DNA of 5,239 bases from Rhodospirillales bacterium (GTDB taxonomy: Bacteria > Pseudomonadota > Alphaproteobacteria > Rhodospirillales_A > Casp-alpha2): the NCBI GenBank assembly GCA_016763915.1, contig JAESSX010000039.1, positions 1-5,239 on the forward strand, written 5' to 3'. Positions 5,197 to 5,239 of the stretch are shown in pieces. A program made the translations under genes and the position numbers. Below the pieces are notes generated by a model, which saw only the letters and a list, made by a program, of their open reading frames with translations, was not told the DNA's origin and did no database searches. How positions within the stretch are numbered: the first letter of the stretch is position 1; each line of letters opens with the position of its first letter.

Positions 5197-5239
5197 GCAC
5201 TTATGGTTAGAATTTTTTTTATAAAACTGAATCCGATTA

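Larger units (their letters stand above)
4914..5239. other. AT-rich stretch with no recognised gene, probably upstream region of dnaA
   Basis: From about 4980 to the window end GC falls to roughly one-third by hand count, against clearly GC-rich DNA elsewhere. No reading frame of useful length runs through it on either strand. It holds T-tracts (4939-4945, 5190-5196, 5213-5220), a possible promoter (4969-4997), a TCACG/CGTGA hairpin (4964-4980), the palindrome GTGAATTCAC (5046-5055), TAATAA/TTATTA (5070-5083), AAGTAAT/ATTACTT (5099-5120), a good terminator (5165-5196) and a 16-codon frame (5091-5141). Alphaproteobacterial gene order predicts dnaA beyond the right edge, so this would be its control region. 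It could also be an origin-like region or a contig end. No consensus DnaA box TTATCCACA is present. Confidence 0.6.

Noticed and set aside
5195..5225. Promoter TTGCAC with TATAAA near the right edge
   Set aside because: The -35 matches at only three of six positions and the spacing is 19 bp; T-tracts make TATAAA likely by chance.
4914..5239. CRISPR array, tRNA gene or insertion sequence in the AT-rich tail
   Set aside because: No regularly spaced repeats, no cloverleaf with a T-loop TTCGA core, and no transposase frame or terminal inverted repeats were found.

Overview
The window looks like part of an alphaproteobacterial chromosome. Its coding part is GC-rich, and it carries a gene neighbourhood familiar from that class: coaBC, ubiB and ubiE read leftward, back to back with mutM (fpg) and then rpsT read rightward. 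In many alphaproteobacteria dnaA follows rpsT. Nothing here narrows the organism further with confidence; a Rhodospirillales-like lineage is a guess from gene order and protein flavour.

Left part (1-3069, minus strand): ubiE, then ubiB, then coaBC. UbiE and UbiB are ubiquinone (and, for UbiE, menaquinone) biosynthesis proteins, and they are packed tightly enough to be one transcript. coaBC, which makes phosphopantetheine for coenzyme A, follows after a 128-bp gap holding an AT-rich pocket that may be its own promoter. Only the 5' half of coaBC is in the window. Its frame is broken at about position 215 by what reads as one missing base in the middle of the CoaC active-site region.

Middle (3119-4391, plus strand): mutM, a base-excision DNA glycosylase, starts 49 bp from ubiE in the opposite direction. 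It is intact, but its C-terminal zinc finger lacks the usual fourth cysteine. Sixteen bases later comes a small gene for a secreted protein of unknown function.

Right part (4392-4913): a good sigma-70 promoter (TTGACG, 17 bp, TATAAG), a leader with a hairpin, rpsT (ribosomal protein S20), and two strong intrinsic terminators in tandem.

Tail (4914-5239): no gene is recognised. Base composition falls to about one-third GC by hand count. The stretch has T-tracts, several inverted repeats, a possible promoter (4969-4997), a convincing intrinsic terminator (5165-5196) and a 16-codon reading frame rich in Leu, Val and Ile. By synteny this should be the region upstream of dnaA, but dnaA is not in the window. 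A short regulatory RNA, an attenuator or an origin-like element are all possible and none is proved. The tail is the part most worth a second look; the rest is ordinary housekeeping DNA apart from the coaBC frame break and the altered Fpg zinc finger.
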